64,000 bases of DNA from Clostridia bacterium (GCA_017524725.1 JAFXUZ010000067.1:17864-81863), one strand, 5' to 3'; shown: positions 34,959-44,032, counted from the stretch's first letter. The notes: generated by a model not told the origin, from the sequence alone. Numbers and translations are program-made.

Positions 34959-35296
34959 CGTTTGCCGCGCCGCCTTCCCCCTTCCGGGAGAAAAACCCGT
35001 CCCGGGGCCTTATCTCCCCGCGGTTCCCGGCGGATATCCCGGCTGTATACCGGGAATGCGCCTTCGCATCATCCGCCGCCTCAAAGGCCCCGCAGAGCAT
35101 GCCTGGCGCGTGGGCTAAGAATCGGCAGCGCCGTGTACGGCCATAACCCACCGGGACTTTTGCATGAAACAAAAGAACGCGAATCAGACACTGCCCGGGG
35201 GGTATCAGGGGAATACGGGGAATGCGCCCGGAAGCTGCTTGCCGCCATGCGCAACGCGGAGATTATTCCGCCGGTATAAGTAATGAGAATAAAAAA
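34959..35296. other. intergenic stretch without a convincing gene
   Basis: I see no tRNA or clear promoter. A 39-codon ORF at 35164-35283 (starting MKQKNANQTLPGG) lacks a ribosome-binding site. Base composition shifts towards AT at the right end, where the YdcF gene begins. Confidence 0.5.
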
Positions 35297-35989
35297 ATGA
35301 GTGATCAGACCGTAGAGAACAGCAATTACAAAGAAAACAAAATCAGCCGGTATTATTCAATCATTCTGTCGGAAAGAAAACCGGGAGGTATGCAGGACCG
35401 GATTATATCGGATATCTCCGGGTACATATTTGTCGCTGACGAAATACAGAAAGTCGATGCCATCTTTCTTCCCGGAAGCTCTCACCCCGAGCAGCCGGAA
35501 TATGCTGCGCAGCTTTATCGGGAAGGCTATGCCAAATGGATCATACCTTCCGGCGGGATCAGCGTAAAACGGGACAAATGGCCCGGAGCTCGCTCTAAAG
35601 CGGAGATTTACAATGGCGATTATCATTCTGATTGCGAGTTCTTCACGGATGTTTTACTGAAAAACGGGGTGCCTGCCTCTGCTGTCATCGGTGAGAACAA
35701 ATCCGGACACACACGTGATAATGCATTCTTCTCCCGGAAGGTCATTGATGAGAAAGGCGTGGTAATTAAGACCGCCATGATTGTCTGCAAGGCATTTCAT
35801 GCACGGCGCTGCCTGATGCTCTATCAAATGGCTTTCCCGGATGTGTCCTTTATCGTGCGGCCGGTTTACTGCTATAACATTACGAAGGACAATTGGTATT
35901 CTACCGAGGAAGGGATAGACCGGGTCCTCGGAGAACTTGCCCGCTGCGGCAATCAGTTTGTTGCGGACATAAAGAATTATTTGAAATGA
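35297..35989 (+). CDS. YdcF-family protein (DUF218)
   Basis: A 230-residue protein of the YdcF/DUF218 family, a Rossmann-like fold found in proteins of cell-envelope metabolism; some members bind S-adenosylmethionine. Visible marks are VDAIFLPGSSHPEQPEYAAQLY, the WIIPSGGIS strand, an acidic ENKSGHTRDNAFFSRKV segment matching the family's E-x-S-x-(N/H)T-x-(E/D)N pattern, and CKAFHARRCLMLYQM. There is no membrane segment. The start has no clear ribosome-binding site. Base composition is distinctly more AT-rich than both neighbours, suggesting separate acquisition. Confidence 0.75.
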   Translation: MSDQTVENSNYKENKISRYYSIILSERKPGGMQDRIISDISGYIFVADEIQKVDAIFLPGSSHPEQPEYAAQLYREGYAKWIIPSGGISVKRDKWPGARSKAEIYNGDYHSDCEFFTDVLLKNGVPASAVIGENKSGHTRDNAFFSRKVIDEKGVVIKTAMIVCKAFHARRCLMLYQMAFPDVSFIVRPVYCYNITKDNWYSTEEGIDRVLGELARCGNQFVADIKNYLK

Positions 35990-36096
35990 AATAGCCGGTC
36001 GGAAAGCAGCCCCTGTCAAAGTGACATCTGCCGACAGGCTTGTTTGAGTTTGCTTTTTATTTACGTGTTTTTCCAGATTTGCATATAGAAAAAATG

Positions 36097-36144
36097 AAAA
36101 AGGGCGTTGCTGCAGTTTCCTTGCTTCTGCAGCAGCGCCTTTTT
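36097..36144. terminator. bidirectional terminator
   Basis: AAAAAGGGCGTTGCTGCAG and CTGCAGCAGCGCCTTTTT form a long near-perfect stem with T runs in both directions. It separates the convergent YdcF and beta-CASP nuclease genes. Confidence 0.9.
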
Positions 36145-36170
36145 ACGTCACGAAAAGTACATATGCCCTG

Positions 36171-37808
36171 TCATTTCATCTTCCTGATCATCTTCCGGAT
36201 CTGCGCGGCCCACTTGTTCCTGTCGCGCTTGGTCTTCAGTGCGGCGATCCGCCTGCCCAGCTCGCGGTACGCCTCCTCCAGGTATCCGCGGGAGGCGTCG
36301 TCCGTCCGGCCCGTTTCCTCCCCGGCCTCCGCCTCTTCTTTTTCCGCGGCCTCGTCGTGCTCAGGCGCGCCCTTTACGATCCTTTCCCTGTTCCCGGGCG
36401 CGGTCATGGTATCGGTCGAAAGGTCCCACTGCTCCCCGGGGTAGGGCGCCTCGGCGTTAAGTTTCAGTTCCTCCCGCAGCCGGGCGGCGAAAAGATCCGT
36501 CACGGTGTCCTCCCCGTGGACCACGAACACCCTTTTAACGCCCTTCACGGCGCGGATCCAGTCCATCAGCCCCTCGCTGTCGGCATGCCCGCTGACGCCC
36601 TGCAGCTGGGCCACCCGGGCCGCCACGCGGATGTTCTCCCCAAAGATCTCCACCGTCTCGGCGCCGTCAAGGATCAGCCTGCCCAGGGTCCCCTCGCTCT
36701 GGTATCCGACAAACAGCAAAGTGCATTCCCTGCGCCACAGGTTGTGCTTCAGGTGGTGCTTCACCCTTCCCGCGTCGCACATGCCGCTGGAGGAGAGGAT
36801 CACCTTGGGCTCCGGATCAAAGTTGATGGCCTTGCTCTCGTCGGCGGTCACGGCGGTCCTGAGTCCCGGGAAATACAGCGGGTTCACCCCCGCCCGGATC
36901 AGTGCCGACGTCTCCTCGTCAAAGCATCCCAGGCTGTCCTGCTGGAATACGCCGGTGGCCTCGATGGCCATCGGGCTGTCCATGTAGACCTTGAAATCCG
37001 GATGCCGGGGCACCAGCCCCTTTTCCTTGATCTCCCGGAAAAGGTAGAGCATCTCCTGCGCCCTGCCCACCGCGAAAGCCGGGATCACCACATTCCCGCC
37101 TTTGTCGAAGGTGGAATTGAGGACCTCCGTCAGGGCCGAAAGGTAATCCGTGTCCTCCCCGTGGGTCCGGTCCCCGTAGGTGGATTCCATCACCACCCAG
37201 TCTGAATATCCCACCGTCTGCGGGTCCCGGAGGATCCTCTGGCGGAAGTTCCCGATATCCCCGGAAAAGGTGATGACTTCCTGCTTTTCACCCTCGGTAA
37301 TCTTCAGCGTCACCGCCGCGCTGCCCAGCAGATGCCCCATATCCGTCAGGATAAAGGAGACCCCGTCAAAGGCCCTCATCTCCCTGCCGTAGGGGCAGTC
37401 GACGAACAGCCCGCAGCATTTTTCCGCGTCGGAAGCGTCATACAGCGGCTCGTCCGGCTCCTTTCCGCCGCGCTTGGCCTTCCGGTTTTTCCATTCGGTC
37501 TCGCTTTCAAGGATGCGGGCGCAGTCCATCAGCATGATGCGGCACAGGTCCGCCGTCGCCTTGGTGGCGAAGATCGGGCCTGAAAAGCCCTGCTTTACCA
37601 GCAGCGGCAGCCACCCGGAATGGTCCACATGGGCGTGGGTCAGGAAAACAGCGTCCACGCTCTCCGCGGGACACGGCAGCGGCGGGTTCTCATACAGGTC
37701 CACGCCCTGCTCCATGCCGTAATCCACCAGCATCCTTTTGCCGCATGCCTCCAGCAGATGCCTGCTCCCCGCCACCTCATGGGCCGCACCTAAAAACGTC
37801 AGCTTCAT
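36171..37808 (-). CDS. metallo-beta-lactamase/beta-CASP RNase-like protein
   Basis: A 545-residue MBL-fold protein with beta-CASP and RNA-specificity domains, the group of bacterial CPSF-like ribonucleases (YsfB/YhcR-independent). Metal motifs are TFLGAAHEVAGSRHLL, THAHVDHSGWLPLL (about 57-70), DMGHLLGSAAVT and FSGDIGN. The beta-CASP part includes MESTYGDRTH, FAVGRAQEML and MCDAGRVKHHLKHNL; VSGHADSEGLMDWI and VFVVHGED close the active site. About 75 charged C-terminal residues are extra. Last gene of the dnaX operon, 41 bases after the MYG1-like gene. Likely cytosolic RNA processing. Confidence 0.85.
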   Translation of the reverse strand: MKLTFLGAAHEVAGSRHLLEACGKRMLVDYGMEQGVDLYENPPLPCPAESVDAVFLTHAHVDHSGWLPLLVKQGFSGPIFATKATADLCRIMLMDCARILESETEWKNRKAKRGGKEPDEPLYDASDAEKCCGLFVDCPYGREMRAFDGVSFILTDMGHLLGSAAVTLKITEGEKQEVITFSGDIGNFRQRILRDPQTVGYSDWVVMESTYGDRTHGEDTDYLSALTEVLNSTFDKGGNVVIPAFAVGRAQEMLYLFREIKEKGLVPRHPDFKVYMDSPMAIEATGVFQQDSLGCFDEETSALIRAGVNPLYFPGLRTAVTADESKAINFDPEPKVILSSSGMCDAGRVKHHLKHNLWRRECTLLFVGYQSEGTLGRLILDGAETVEIFGENIRVAARVAQLQGVSGHADSEGLMDWIRAVKGVKRVFVVHGEDTVTDLFAARLREELKLNAEAPYPGEQWDLSTDTMTAPGNRERIVKGAPEHDEAAEKEEAEAGEETGRTDDASRGYLEEAYRELGRRIAALKTKRDRNKWAAQIRKMIRKMK

Positions 37809-37849
37809 TCAAACCACCTTCACCATTCCAAAACTTCACTCTTCACTCT

Positions 37850-38764
37850 TCACTCTGCCGCCTCCGCGGCCGCGGCCGCGGCGGCGGCCATGGCTCCTTC
37901 GCGGCTTTCGAACACCGCCAGGAACCGCGCCGCATGGCAGAAAACGGCGCCTTCGATGCCGCACGCGTCCCTGAGCGCCCCGTCCCTCAGTCCCGCCCAG
38001 CTTTCGGGCAGGTCCTTTTCGGCCAGGAAGCTCCCCTCCTCACGGGGGACCGTCTGCAGATTCCACCCGCCCCGGCCGCCTGGATAAACGACAAACAGCT
38101 TTTTGTCCCCCGGATGCGCTTTGTTGTGGGCAACGACGCTCCCGCGCCAGGGATAGCGGGCATCCAAAGCCAGCGTACGCGCGCCGGGGCACTCCTCCAG
38201 GGCCCTTTCCACCCTCCGGCGTGCTTCCGCGGCGTCGCGGCAGGCGGCTACGGCCCTTTCAAGCACCGGAAGGGCGGTCTCCGCCGCCAGGATGAACAGG
38301 CGGTCCCCGTTCCGGGCGTCCTCCCGCCAGGTCGGGTTCATCACATCGATAAAGCTGAAGATATGCCCGCCGGGGAACAGGTCCTGCCCGTTGTCCTCGG
38401 CCTCCAGGGCGTTCAGGAAACGGGAACGCATCTCCTCCAGGGTTTCCTTTTCGTCGGCGAACATCAGGTCCATCAGCTTGCCCAGGGCCGAGGCCTTCAC
38501 CCCGTCCGGGCGTATCAGGGACCCCTTCTGGTGGTGGTCCAGGCACACCCGGTCCCCCGTCACCAGATCCCTTTCCCCCACGTCCAATACATACATGCAG
38601 TTATCCAGCATGGCTTTATCGCGGGAGCGCGTTACCCGGACGTGCTCCCTTCCGTAGGCCATGAAAAGCAGCGCCGCGCACACCGCGTCGTCGGCGTGGA
38701 ACGGGCCGTCGTGCACGCCCACGGTTATGTTCCCGTCCGCTCCCGGCGGGATCAGTCTGATCAT
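37850..38764 (-). CDS. MYG1-like (UPF0160) DHH-type hydrolase
   Basis: A 304-residue protein of the MYG1/UPF0160 family, related to DHH phosphoesterases. The eukaryotic MYG1 is a 3'-5' RNA exonuclease. Signature segments are VGVHDGPFHADDAVCAALL (about 15-33), the VTRSRD strand, YVLDVGERDLVTGDRVCLDHHQ with the DHH triad (about 75-78) and the later AEDNGQD segment. The C-terminus is Ala-rich. Together with the neighbouring beta-CASP protein it suggests RNA turnover (inference). GGAGG lies ahead of the start. Confidence 0.75.
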   Translation of the reverse strand: MIRLIPPGADGNITVGVHDGPFHADDAVCAALLFMAYGREHVRVTRSRDKAMLDNCMYVLDVGERDLVTGDRVCLDHHQKGSLIRPDGVKASALGKLMDLMFADEKETLEEMRSRFLNALEAEDNGQDLFPGGHIFSFIDVMNPTWREDARNGDRLFILAAETALPVLERAVAACRDAAEARRRVERALEECPGARTLALDARYPWRGSVVAHNKAHPGDKKLFVVYPGGRGGWNLQTVPREEGSFLAEKDLPESWAGLRDGALRDACGIEGAVFCHAARFLAVFESREGAMAAAAAAAAEAAE

Positions 38765-38831
38765 TCTTTTTTTCCTCCGTCCCGGCAGGATAAGCGCCGG
38801 CGCCGGTTTTTGTCCCGGCGCCGGCTTCAGG

Positions 38832-39176
38832 TCATCCCATTCGGTCCTTCAATTGCTCCCCGCCCATGATATGGATGTGCCAGTGCCCCACGCTCTGGCA
38901 CGCGTCGGGGCCGCAGTTGGACACGATACGGAAGCCGTTGTCCAGTCCCTCCGACCGGGCCACGTTTTTTACGGCCCGCAGCATATGCGCAAGCGTTCCG
39001 TCGTCCAGGCGGTCGGCGGCATCGCTGACGTCGCTGACGTGGGTCTTCGGCACCAGGATCACATGCACCCTGGCCTGGGGATTGATGTCCCTGAAGGCAT
39101 AGCATTTTTCGTCCTCGTACACCTTGGACGAGGGGATCTCTCCCCGGATGATTCTGCAGAAAAGGCAATTGTCCAT
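38832..39176 (-). CDS. HIT-family nucleotide-binding hydrolase
   Basis: A 114-residue Hint/PKCI-type HIT protein, which hydrolyses nucleoside phosphoramidates or dinucleotides. The zinc-type CLFCRI (4-9) is at the N-terminus and the histidine triad GHWHIHIMGG at about 98-107. AGGAGGG lies upstream of ATG 39176; a longer frame to 39224 has no site and would add a non-conserved extension. Placed between dnaX and the MYG1-like gene in one operon. Confidence 0.93.
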   Translation of the reverse strand: MDNCLFCRIIRGEIPSSKVYEDEKCYAFRDINPQARVHVILVPKTHVSDVSDAADRLDDGTLAHMLRAVKNVARSEGLDNGFRIVSNCGPDACQSVGHWHIHIMGGEQLKDRMG

Positions 39177-39243
39177 GTTCGTTCCCTCCTGAGATATGAA
39201 TGTCTGCCCGGCGGATGCATACACCGCGCCGGGCGCGTTCCCT

Positions 39244-40818
39244 TCAGTCCACGACGATCAGCTTGTCCCGGCCGACCAGGTCGGCCAGGGTCTTTTCGTT
39301 TTTTTCCAGCTGTTTTTCCCACTCGGTGTTTTCCCGGCTGCCCTCTACCAGGATCTCAAACCGCGCTTCGGGGTCCCCCGCCTCCCAGAGGCAGTTGTTG
39401 ACGATTTCGACGGTGTTGTTTTCCTCCATGATCTTTTTTTCGGCGCCGCCGGGCAGCAGCCGTATCCGGTACTCGTGCCCGACGCATCCGCCGTAGACCT
39501 CCGCATTCACCAGGCCGAAGACCATCGGCGCCTTTTCCTGCAAAAGCTTCATGGCCTTTTTCCACACCTCGTTTTCGGTGAGTGGCCTGCGGCGGGCCTC
39601 CTGCTTCGGCGCGGCGGGCGCGGCCTGGGCTTTGCCATCCCCGGCATCGCGGGCGGGCAGGGCCACGCCCTCCCTGCGCAGGGTCTCCACTTCCTTTTCC
39701 AGTTCCGCCAGCCGCTCCACCAGGGCGTTCAGGTCGCCCCCCGCCGCCTTTTCGCAGGCGGACAGCACCGCGATCTCCAGTACCGACCTTGCGGAAGACG
39801 CCCAGCGGGTATCCCCTTCGGCCTTCATCATGATTTCCATCACCCGCATCAGTCGCCGGGTCGTGAATCTCTCCGCCAGGGCGGCCATCCTTTCGGCGTC
39901 CTTATCGGCGCTGTCCTTCCCGCACAGCGCTATGGCCGCCAGCTGCCTGAACAGGGCCGTCAGGTCCTTCAGGAACACCTGCACGTCCCAGCCCTCGCGC
40001 ATCACACGGTCCACCGACTTCAGCGCGCCGGCGGCGTCGGAGGCGGCGATATGCCCGGCAAGCTCCATCAGGCTCTCCCGGTCGGCGCTCCCCAGGGAGG
40101 TGCGCACCGACGCTTCGGTGATCCTTTCCCCGGTGCCCATACACATGTCCAGGATGGAAAACGCGTCGCGCATGCCGCCCTCCGCGGCCCGGGCGATGTA
40201 GGTCAGCGCCTCGTCGTCCGCCTCGGCCCCGGCCCTGTCCACCGCCTCCCGCAACCGCCCTGCGATCTCATCCTCGCCGATGCGTCCGAAATCAAAGCGC
40301 TGACAGCGGGAAAGGATGGTGGGCAGCAGCTTCTGCGGCTCGGTGGTGGCCAGGATGAACACCATGTATTCCGGCGGTTCCTCCAGGGTCTTGAGCAGCG
40401 CGTTGAAGGCGCTGTTGGAAAGCATATGCACTTCGTCGATGATATACACCTTGTATCTGCCGAACTGGGGCGGGTAGTCCACTTTCTCCAGCAGATCCCT
40501 GATCTCCTCCACGCGGCTGTTGGATGCCGCGTCCATTTCGTACACGTCCAGCGACTGGTCCGCCAGGATGGTCCGGCAGCTTTCGCATTCCCCGCAGGGA
40601 TCCCCGTCCCGGGGATCAAGGCAGTTGATCGCCCGGGCCATGATCTTCGCCGCGCTGGTCTTGCCGGTGCCCCGGCTGCCGCAGAAAAGGTAGGCATGGG
40701 CTATGCGGCCGGCCTTCACCTGGCTGCGCAGGGTCTTCCGGACGGCCTCCTGGCCCACCATTTCAGAAAAAGTCTTCGGCCGCCATACCCGGTACAGCGC
40801 CTGATACGTCTTATCCAT
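39244..40818 (-). CDS. dnaX: DNA polymerase III subunit gamma/tau
   Basis: Clamp-loader ATPase, 524 residues, which drives sliding-clamp loading at replication forks. The N-terminus YQALYRVWRPKTFSEMVGQ is diagnostic. Walker A GSRGTGKT is at 47-54, the zinc-binding cysteines are Cys66, 75, 78 and 81, DEVHMLS is near 128 and SRCQRF carries the sensor Arg near 170. The C-terminal 150 residues are the variable tau-like part. It starts seven bases after the upstream membrane-protein stop. recR and the YbaB-type gene that often follow dnaX are not here; a HIT protein is there instead. Confidence 0.97.
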   Translation of the reverse strand: MDKTYQALYRVWRPKTFSEMVGQEAVRKTLRSQVKAGRIAHAYLFCGSRGTGKTSAAKIMARAINCLDPRDGDPCGECESCRTILADQSLDVYEMDAASNSRVEEIRDLLEKVDYPPQFGRYKVYIIDEVHMLSNSAFNALLKTLEEPPEYMVFILATTEPQKLLPTILSRCQRFDFGRIGEDEIAGRLREAVDRAGAEADDEALTYIARAAEGGMRDAFSILDMCMGTGERITEASVRTSLGSADRESLMELAGHIAASDAAGALKSVDRVMREGWDVQVFLKDLTALFRQLAAIALCGKDSADKDAERMAALAERFTTRRLMRVMEIMMKAEGDTRWASSARSVLEIAVLSACEKAAGGDLNALVERLAELEKEVETLRREGVALPARDAGDGKAQAAPAAPKQEARRRPLTENEVWKKAMKLLQEKAPMVFGLVNAEVYGGCVGHEYRIRLLPGGAEKKIMEENNTVEIVNNCLWEAGDPEARFEILVEGSRENTEWEKQLEKNEKTLADLVGRDKLIVVD

Positions 40819-40824
40819 ACCGCG

Positions 40825-41568
40825 TCATTCCCCCCGCAGGGCAGAGCGTATACCCTGGCACAAAACCATCATGCCGGCATAAATGCCCGTTTCCGCAAGG
40901 CAGCTGAACGCCGCAAAAACGATCCGCAGGGCGCCGCCGCCCGACATGATCTCAAAAAGCATCCGGCCGAGGATCATCCCGCCGGTCAGGGCCGACACAA
41001 AGGCACAGGCGGTAAAGATGCCGGACGAGGACAGCTTTCCCGCAGACATGTCCCCCAGGCGGCGCAGCACCTGCCGGAACAGCAGGAATGACGCCCCTTC
41101 CAGGGCGTTGCATACAAGGGACAGGATGATGAAGGGAAGCACCCGCCAGATCTGCTCCGCGTCTTCCTTCTTCATCTCCATTTCCGCCAGCTGCTCTTCC
41201 GTCAGCCCCCATAAAACGCTGTACATGCTGAAATACAGCATAACGAGCGCAAAGACCGTCACCGCAAGCACCAGTCCCAGCGCCATGGAAGCCGCGGCGG
41301 CCTTTTTGTATTTTTCAGCGGATCCCGAGGCCTTCAGCTGCCAGATGAAGAACACCGCCGCCAGGCCAGCGCCCAGGTACGCCAGGTCGAACACAAGACT
41401 GACCATGCCGAGGGCTTCCACCCCCGACGTGGCGTTCTGCAGGGATGAAAACATCGTCAGACCGCAGGAAAACGCCAGGCACATCACCAAAGCCGACAGC
41501 CATGGGCTTTCGCGGAACCCGTCCGCCGCCATGCGCGGGTTGACCAGCACGGACATCGTTTTTTTCAT
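40825..41568 (-). CDS. multi-pass membrane protein of unknown function
   Basis: A 247-residue protein with about six hydrophobic segments (near 22-42, 50-75, 95-120, 150-170, 185-205 and 220-240) and no recognisable catalytic motif. The residues between segments 3 and 4 are acidic (EEQLAEMEMKKEDAEQIW). It has the promoter at 41605-41633 and AAGGAGA ahead of the start, and is the first gene of the unit leading into dnaX. I do not recognise the family. Confidence 0.7.
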   Translation of the reverse strand: MKKTMSVLVNPRMAADGFRESPWLSALVMCLAFSCGLTMFSSLQNATSGVEALGMVSLVFDLAYLGAGLAAVFFIWQLKASGSAEKYKKAAAASMALGLVLAVTVFALVMLYFSMYSVLWGLTEEQLAEMEMKKEDAEQIWRVLPFIILSLVCNALEGASFLLFRQVLRRLGDMSAGKLSSSGIFTACAFVSALTGGMILGRMLFEIMSGGGALRIVFAAFSCLAETGIYAGMMVLCQGIRSALRGE

Positions 41569-41604
41569 GGTCTTCTCCTTAAATGTTCGTCCTTCTTTCC
41601 ATAT

Positions 41605-41633
41605 ATTTTACCATAGGCGCTGCCCCATGACAA
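41605..41633 (-). promoter_or_regulatory. promoter of the membrane protein - dnaX operon
   Basis: On the minus strand -35 TTGTCA (41628-41633), 17-bp spacer, -10 TAAAAT (41605-41610), 36 bases before the start. Confidence 0.7.
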
Positions 41634-41792
41634 GAAACGAAATCGCGGTCTTTTCCCCGCTCCCCGATTCTTCCGCCGCGTTTTCCGGTATTCCGGCCGA
41701 TCTTTGCCCGTTTTTTGCAAAAAGAAGCTTTTTCGCAAAACGGATGTAACAAAAGCTCCATATAATTTCTATTTATTGAAACCAATGTTTAT

Positions 41793-41821
41793 TTGACAAA
41801 GTGCTCCGCAGGCCTTAAACT
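41793..41821 (+). promoter_or_regulatory. promoter of the CxxC-repeat protein gene
   Basis: -35 TTGACA (41793-41798), 17-bp spacer, -10 TAAACT (41816-41821), 72 bases before the start codon. Confidence 0.7.
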
Positions 41822-41893
41822 TAAAGCTGCAATCTTATGATTGCCCGCAGTACCGATACCAATAACATCCTGAATCACTAAGGAGGGTTTTGA

Positions 41894-43456
41894 ATGAAAC
41901 GTTTTTCCGGAAAGCTGCTGCTTTTCCTGGCCGCATGCGTGCTCATTTTTGCCGCAGCGTCCGCGGAGGCTGAACATGTACATCAGTATACGATCGTCTC
42001 CGAAAAATCCTACGCCCCTTCCTGCCTGGTGGAAGGCCTGACCTATTATGAGTGCCCCGGCTGCGGCGATCACTATACCGTCACGATCCCGGCCGTCGGA
42101 CACAAGCCCGGCGACACGGTGACCGAAACCACTCTTTCGCCCACCTGCATACGCACCGGCACCAGGACGACCACCGTCTACTGCAAGCACTGCAATACCG
42201 TTATCTCTGTCACCACCGAGGCCCTGCCCATGACGGACCACACCTGGCCCTCCTCCTGGACTGTGGTCAGGCAGGCCACCTGCACCACCACCGGCCTTGA
42301 GGTAAAGGACTGCGTCGTCTGCTCAACAAGGCTCGACAGCCGTGAGATCCCCGCCACCGGTCACGCCTGGGGCCCCTGGAACACCATCGCCCCCACCTGC
42401 ACCATAGGCGGATATCAGTACCGCATTTGCGGCAACGACCCGTCCCATACCGAACGCCAGGCTGATATCCCGGCCCTGGGCCACGACTGGGGCGAGTACG
42501 TCCTGACCACTGCCCCCACCTGCACCACCCCCGGCATCGAGACTTCCACCTGCAGGCGCTGCGGCGAGACCCGCACCCGTTCCATCCCGGCCACCGGCCA
42601 CATTTGGGACGCCGGCGAGGTGACCACCTCTCCCACCTGCACCACCCCCGGCATCAGGGAATATACCTGCCTGAACGACCCGAGCCACAAAAAGTCCGAG
42701 ACCATTCCCAAGCTGGGCCACTCCTGGACCCGCTGGGATATAGACCCCAAACCCACCTGCACTGAAAAGGGCCGCCGCCGCCATGTCTGCACCATCTGCG
42801 GCAAGGACTATTCCGAAAGCATGCAGCCCCTCGGCCACGACTGGGGCCCCTGGACCCTGGTAAGGGAAGCCACTCCCCAGAAGCCCGGCCTGGAGCAGCG
42901 CACCTGCCGGCGGTGCGGCGCGAAGGAACAGCGGGAGGTCCCCTATGACGGCAGCAACGCCGGCATCGGTTCGACCATGTGCGTCTTCGGTCCCCGCCTG
43001 AAGGACGTTGGCACCTACCTGTCCCCCACCAGCGATGCCTGGTACATGTTCACTCCCTTTGACGCCTCTATCGAAGGCAGCCAGACCTACGAGCTGGTAG
43101 TGGACGATTCCTATATCGTCGGCACCGCCACCATCACCGTGGAAAACGGCGCTGTCAGCCTGACCTACGATCTGAACACCACCAGTCTCCAGGTAGATCT
43201 TGAATTCTTCACCTTCCTGCCCGATATGCACGTGCTGAGCCAGTACGAGCCCGAGGATCTCAAGCCCATCTGTGGCATGGAGCCCGGCGTCCCCTACAGC
43301 CTCGCCGATCGCTTCGGCGGTGACACCAACCTGGTCCTGTATTTCTGCTCCAGGGTCACCTATACCTATGACGCCGCCGGCATGAGCGCCCTCAATTACT
43401 TCTCCGCCTATCACCAGGCCCTGCTGAACAACATGTTCAGGATCATGGACCAGTAA
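41894..43456 (+). CDS. secreted Cys/His repeat protein with C-terminal domain
   Basis: A 520-residue secreted protein with a signal peptide (about 1-24). Residues about 25-350 hold about eight degenerate repeats of roughly 40 residues. Each has PTCTTPG, a CxxCG pair and an IPATGH(A/D)W ending; for example RRCGETRTRSIPATGH. The cysteines and histidines repeat with the unit and could bind metal or form disulfides. The last 170 residues are a cysteine-poor beta-rich domain with YELVVDDSYIVGTATITVENG. Similar repeats occur in clostridial surface proteins, but I know no function. AAGGAGG lies ahead of the start; a perfect terminator follows. The small cystatin-like gene lies next, on its own unit. 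Confidence 0.75.
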   Translation: MKRFSGKLLLFLAACVLIFAAASAEAEHVHQYTIVSEKSYAPSCLVEGLTYYECPGCGDHYTVTIPAVGHKPGDTVTETTLSPTCIRTGTRTTTVYCKHCNTVISVTTEALPMTDHTWPSSWTVVRQATCTTTGLEVKDCVVCSTRLDSREIPATGHAWGPWNTIAPTCTIGGYQYRICGNDPSHTERQADIPALGHDWGEYVLTTAPTCTTPGIETSTCRRCGETRTRSIPATGHIWDAGEVTTSPTCTTPGIREYTCLNDPSHKKSETIPKLGHSWTRWDIDPKPTCTEKGRRRHVCTICGKDYSESMQPLGHDWGPWTLVREATPQKPGLEQRTCRRCGAKEQREVPYDGSNAGIGSTMCVFGPRLKDVGTYLSPTSDAWYMFTPFDASIEGSQTYELVVDDSYIVGTATITVENGAVSLTYDLNTTSLQVDLEFFTFLPDMHVLSQYEPEDLKPICGMEPGVPYSLADRFGGDTNLVLYFCSRVTYTYDAAGMSALNYFSAYHQALLNNMFRIMDQ

Positions 43457-43473
43457 CACTTCAAGCATCGCTT

Positions 43474-43506
43474 CCGGGAAAGGGCTGTCCCTTTCCCGGT
43501 TTTTAA
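43474..43506 (+). terminator. terminator of the CxxC-repeat protein gene
   Basis: CCGGGAAAGGG and CCCTTTCCCGG form a perfect 11-bp stem with a 4-nt loop, followed by TTTTT. Confidence 0.95.
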
Positions 43507-43669
43507 TTTCTGTCGTCCCCGTTCCTCCGCGGCCGCCCGGGAACGCCCTCCGGGCGAATTGTTCACAGATCGTTCACGATTTCAGGGAACCGGAGGAAGG
43601 ATCCGTTCGTATATACCTTTGGAAGGCTGTCGGGGCCTTCCGAAGATGAAATGAAAGGATCTGAAAGCA

Positions 43670-44032
43670 ATGAAAAAGATGATCTGTGTATTTGCCGCCC
43701 TGGCTCTGGCTGTCACCCTGTGCGTCGGCGCGTCCGCGGACGGTTTGCTTGGCGGCTGGCAGGTGTGCGAGGACCCCACGGTCACAAAGGAGGCTCAGGC
43801 CGTCCTGGACAAGGCCCTGGAGGGTTTCGTCGGCAGCCATGTGGAGCCCGCGGCCCTGCTGGCGACCCAGGTGGTGGCCGGGACCAACTACTGCTTCCTG
43901 TGCAGGGTGACCCCTGTGGTGCCGAATGCCCAGAGCGCCTGGTGCCTGGTGTATGTGTACCATGCTCTGGACGGCTCCGCCAGGATCCTTGAATTCCAGG
44001 ATGTGACCCTCGGCCTGAGCGCTGCCGAATAA
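43670..44032 (+). CDS. small secreted cystatin-like protein
   Basis: A 120-residue exported protein; signal peptide 1-23 (VGASA-DG). The mature part follows the cystatin plan: a Gly-Gly near the start (28-29), an amphipathic helix (TKEAQAVLDKALEGFVGSH), then the first-hairpin motif QVVAGTNY (67-74), identical to that of eukaryotic stefins, then two strands with a Trp at the second-hairpin position (Trp91) and a closing strand. Four cysteines (33, 75, 78, 92) lie in the mature chain. Cystatins block papain-type cysteine peptidases by wedging these loops into the active site, so inhibition of such peptidases is the inferred role. The start codon has AAAGGA eleven bases upstream. A terminator follows. 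Confidence 0.7.
   Translation: MKKMICVFAALALAVTLCVGASADGLLGGWQVCEDPTVTKEAQAVLDKALEGFVGSHVEPAALLATQVVAGTNYCFLCRVTPVVPNAQSAWCLVYVYHALDGSARILEFQDVTLGLSAAE

Noticed and set aside
35164..35283. 39-codon ORF starting MKQKNANQTLPGG upstream of the YdcF gene
   Set aside because: No ribosome-binding site, no promoter and a composition that looks random.
38792..38827. CCGGCGCCGG hairpin between the HIT and MYG1-like genes as a terminator
   Set aside because: No T run follows on the minus strand, and the genes appear co-transcribed.
39196..41091. 631-codon ORF antisense to dnaX
   Set aside because: Codon-shadow of dnaX with no start signals and His/Pro/Gly-rich translation typical of antisense frames.
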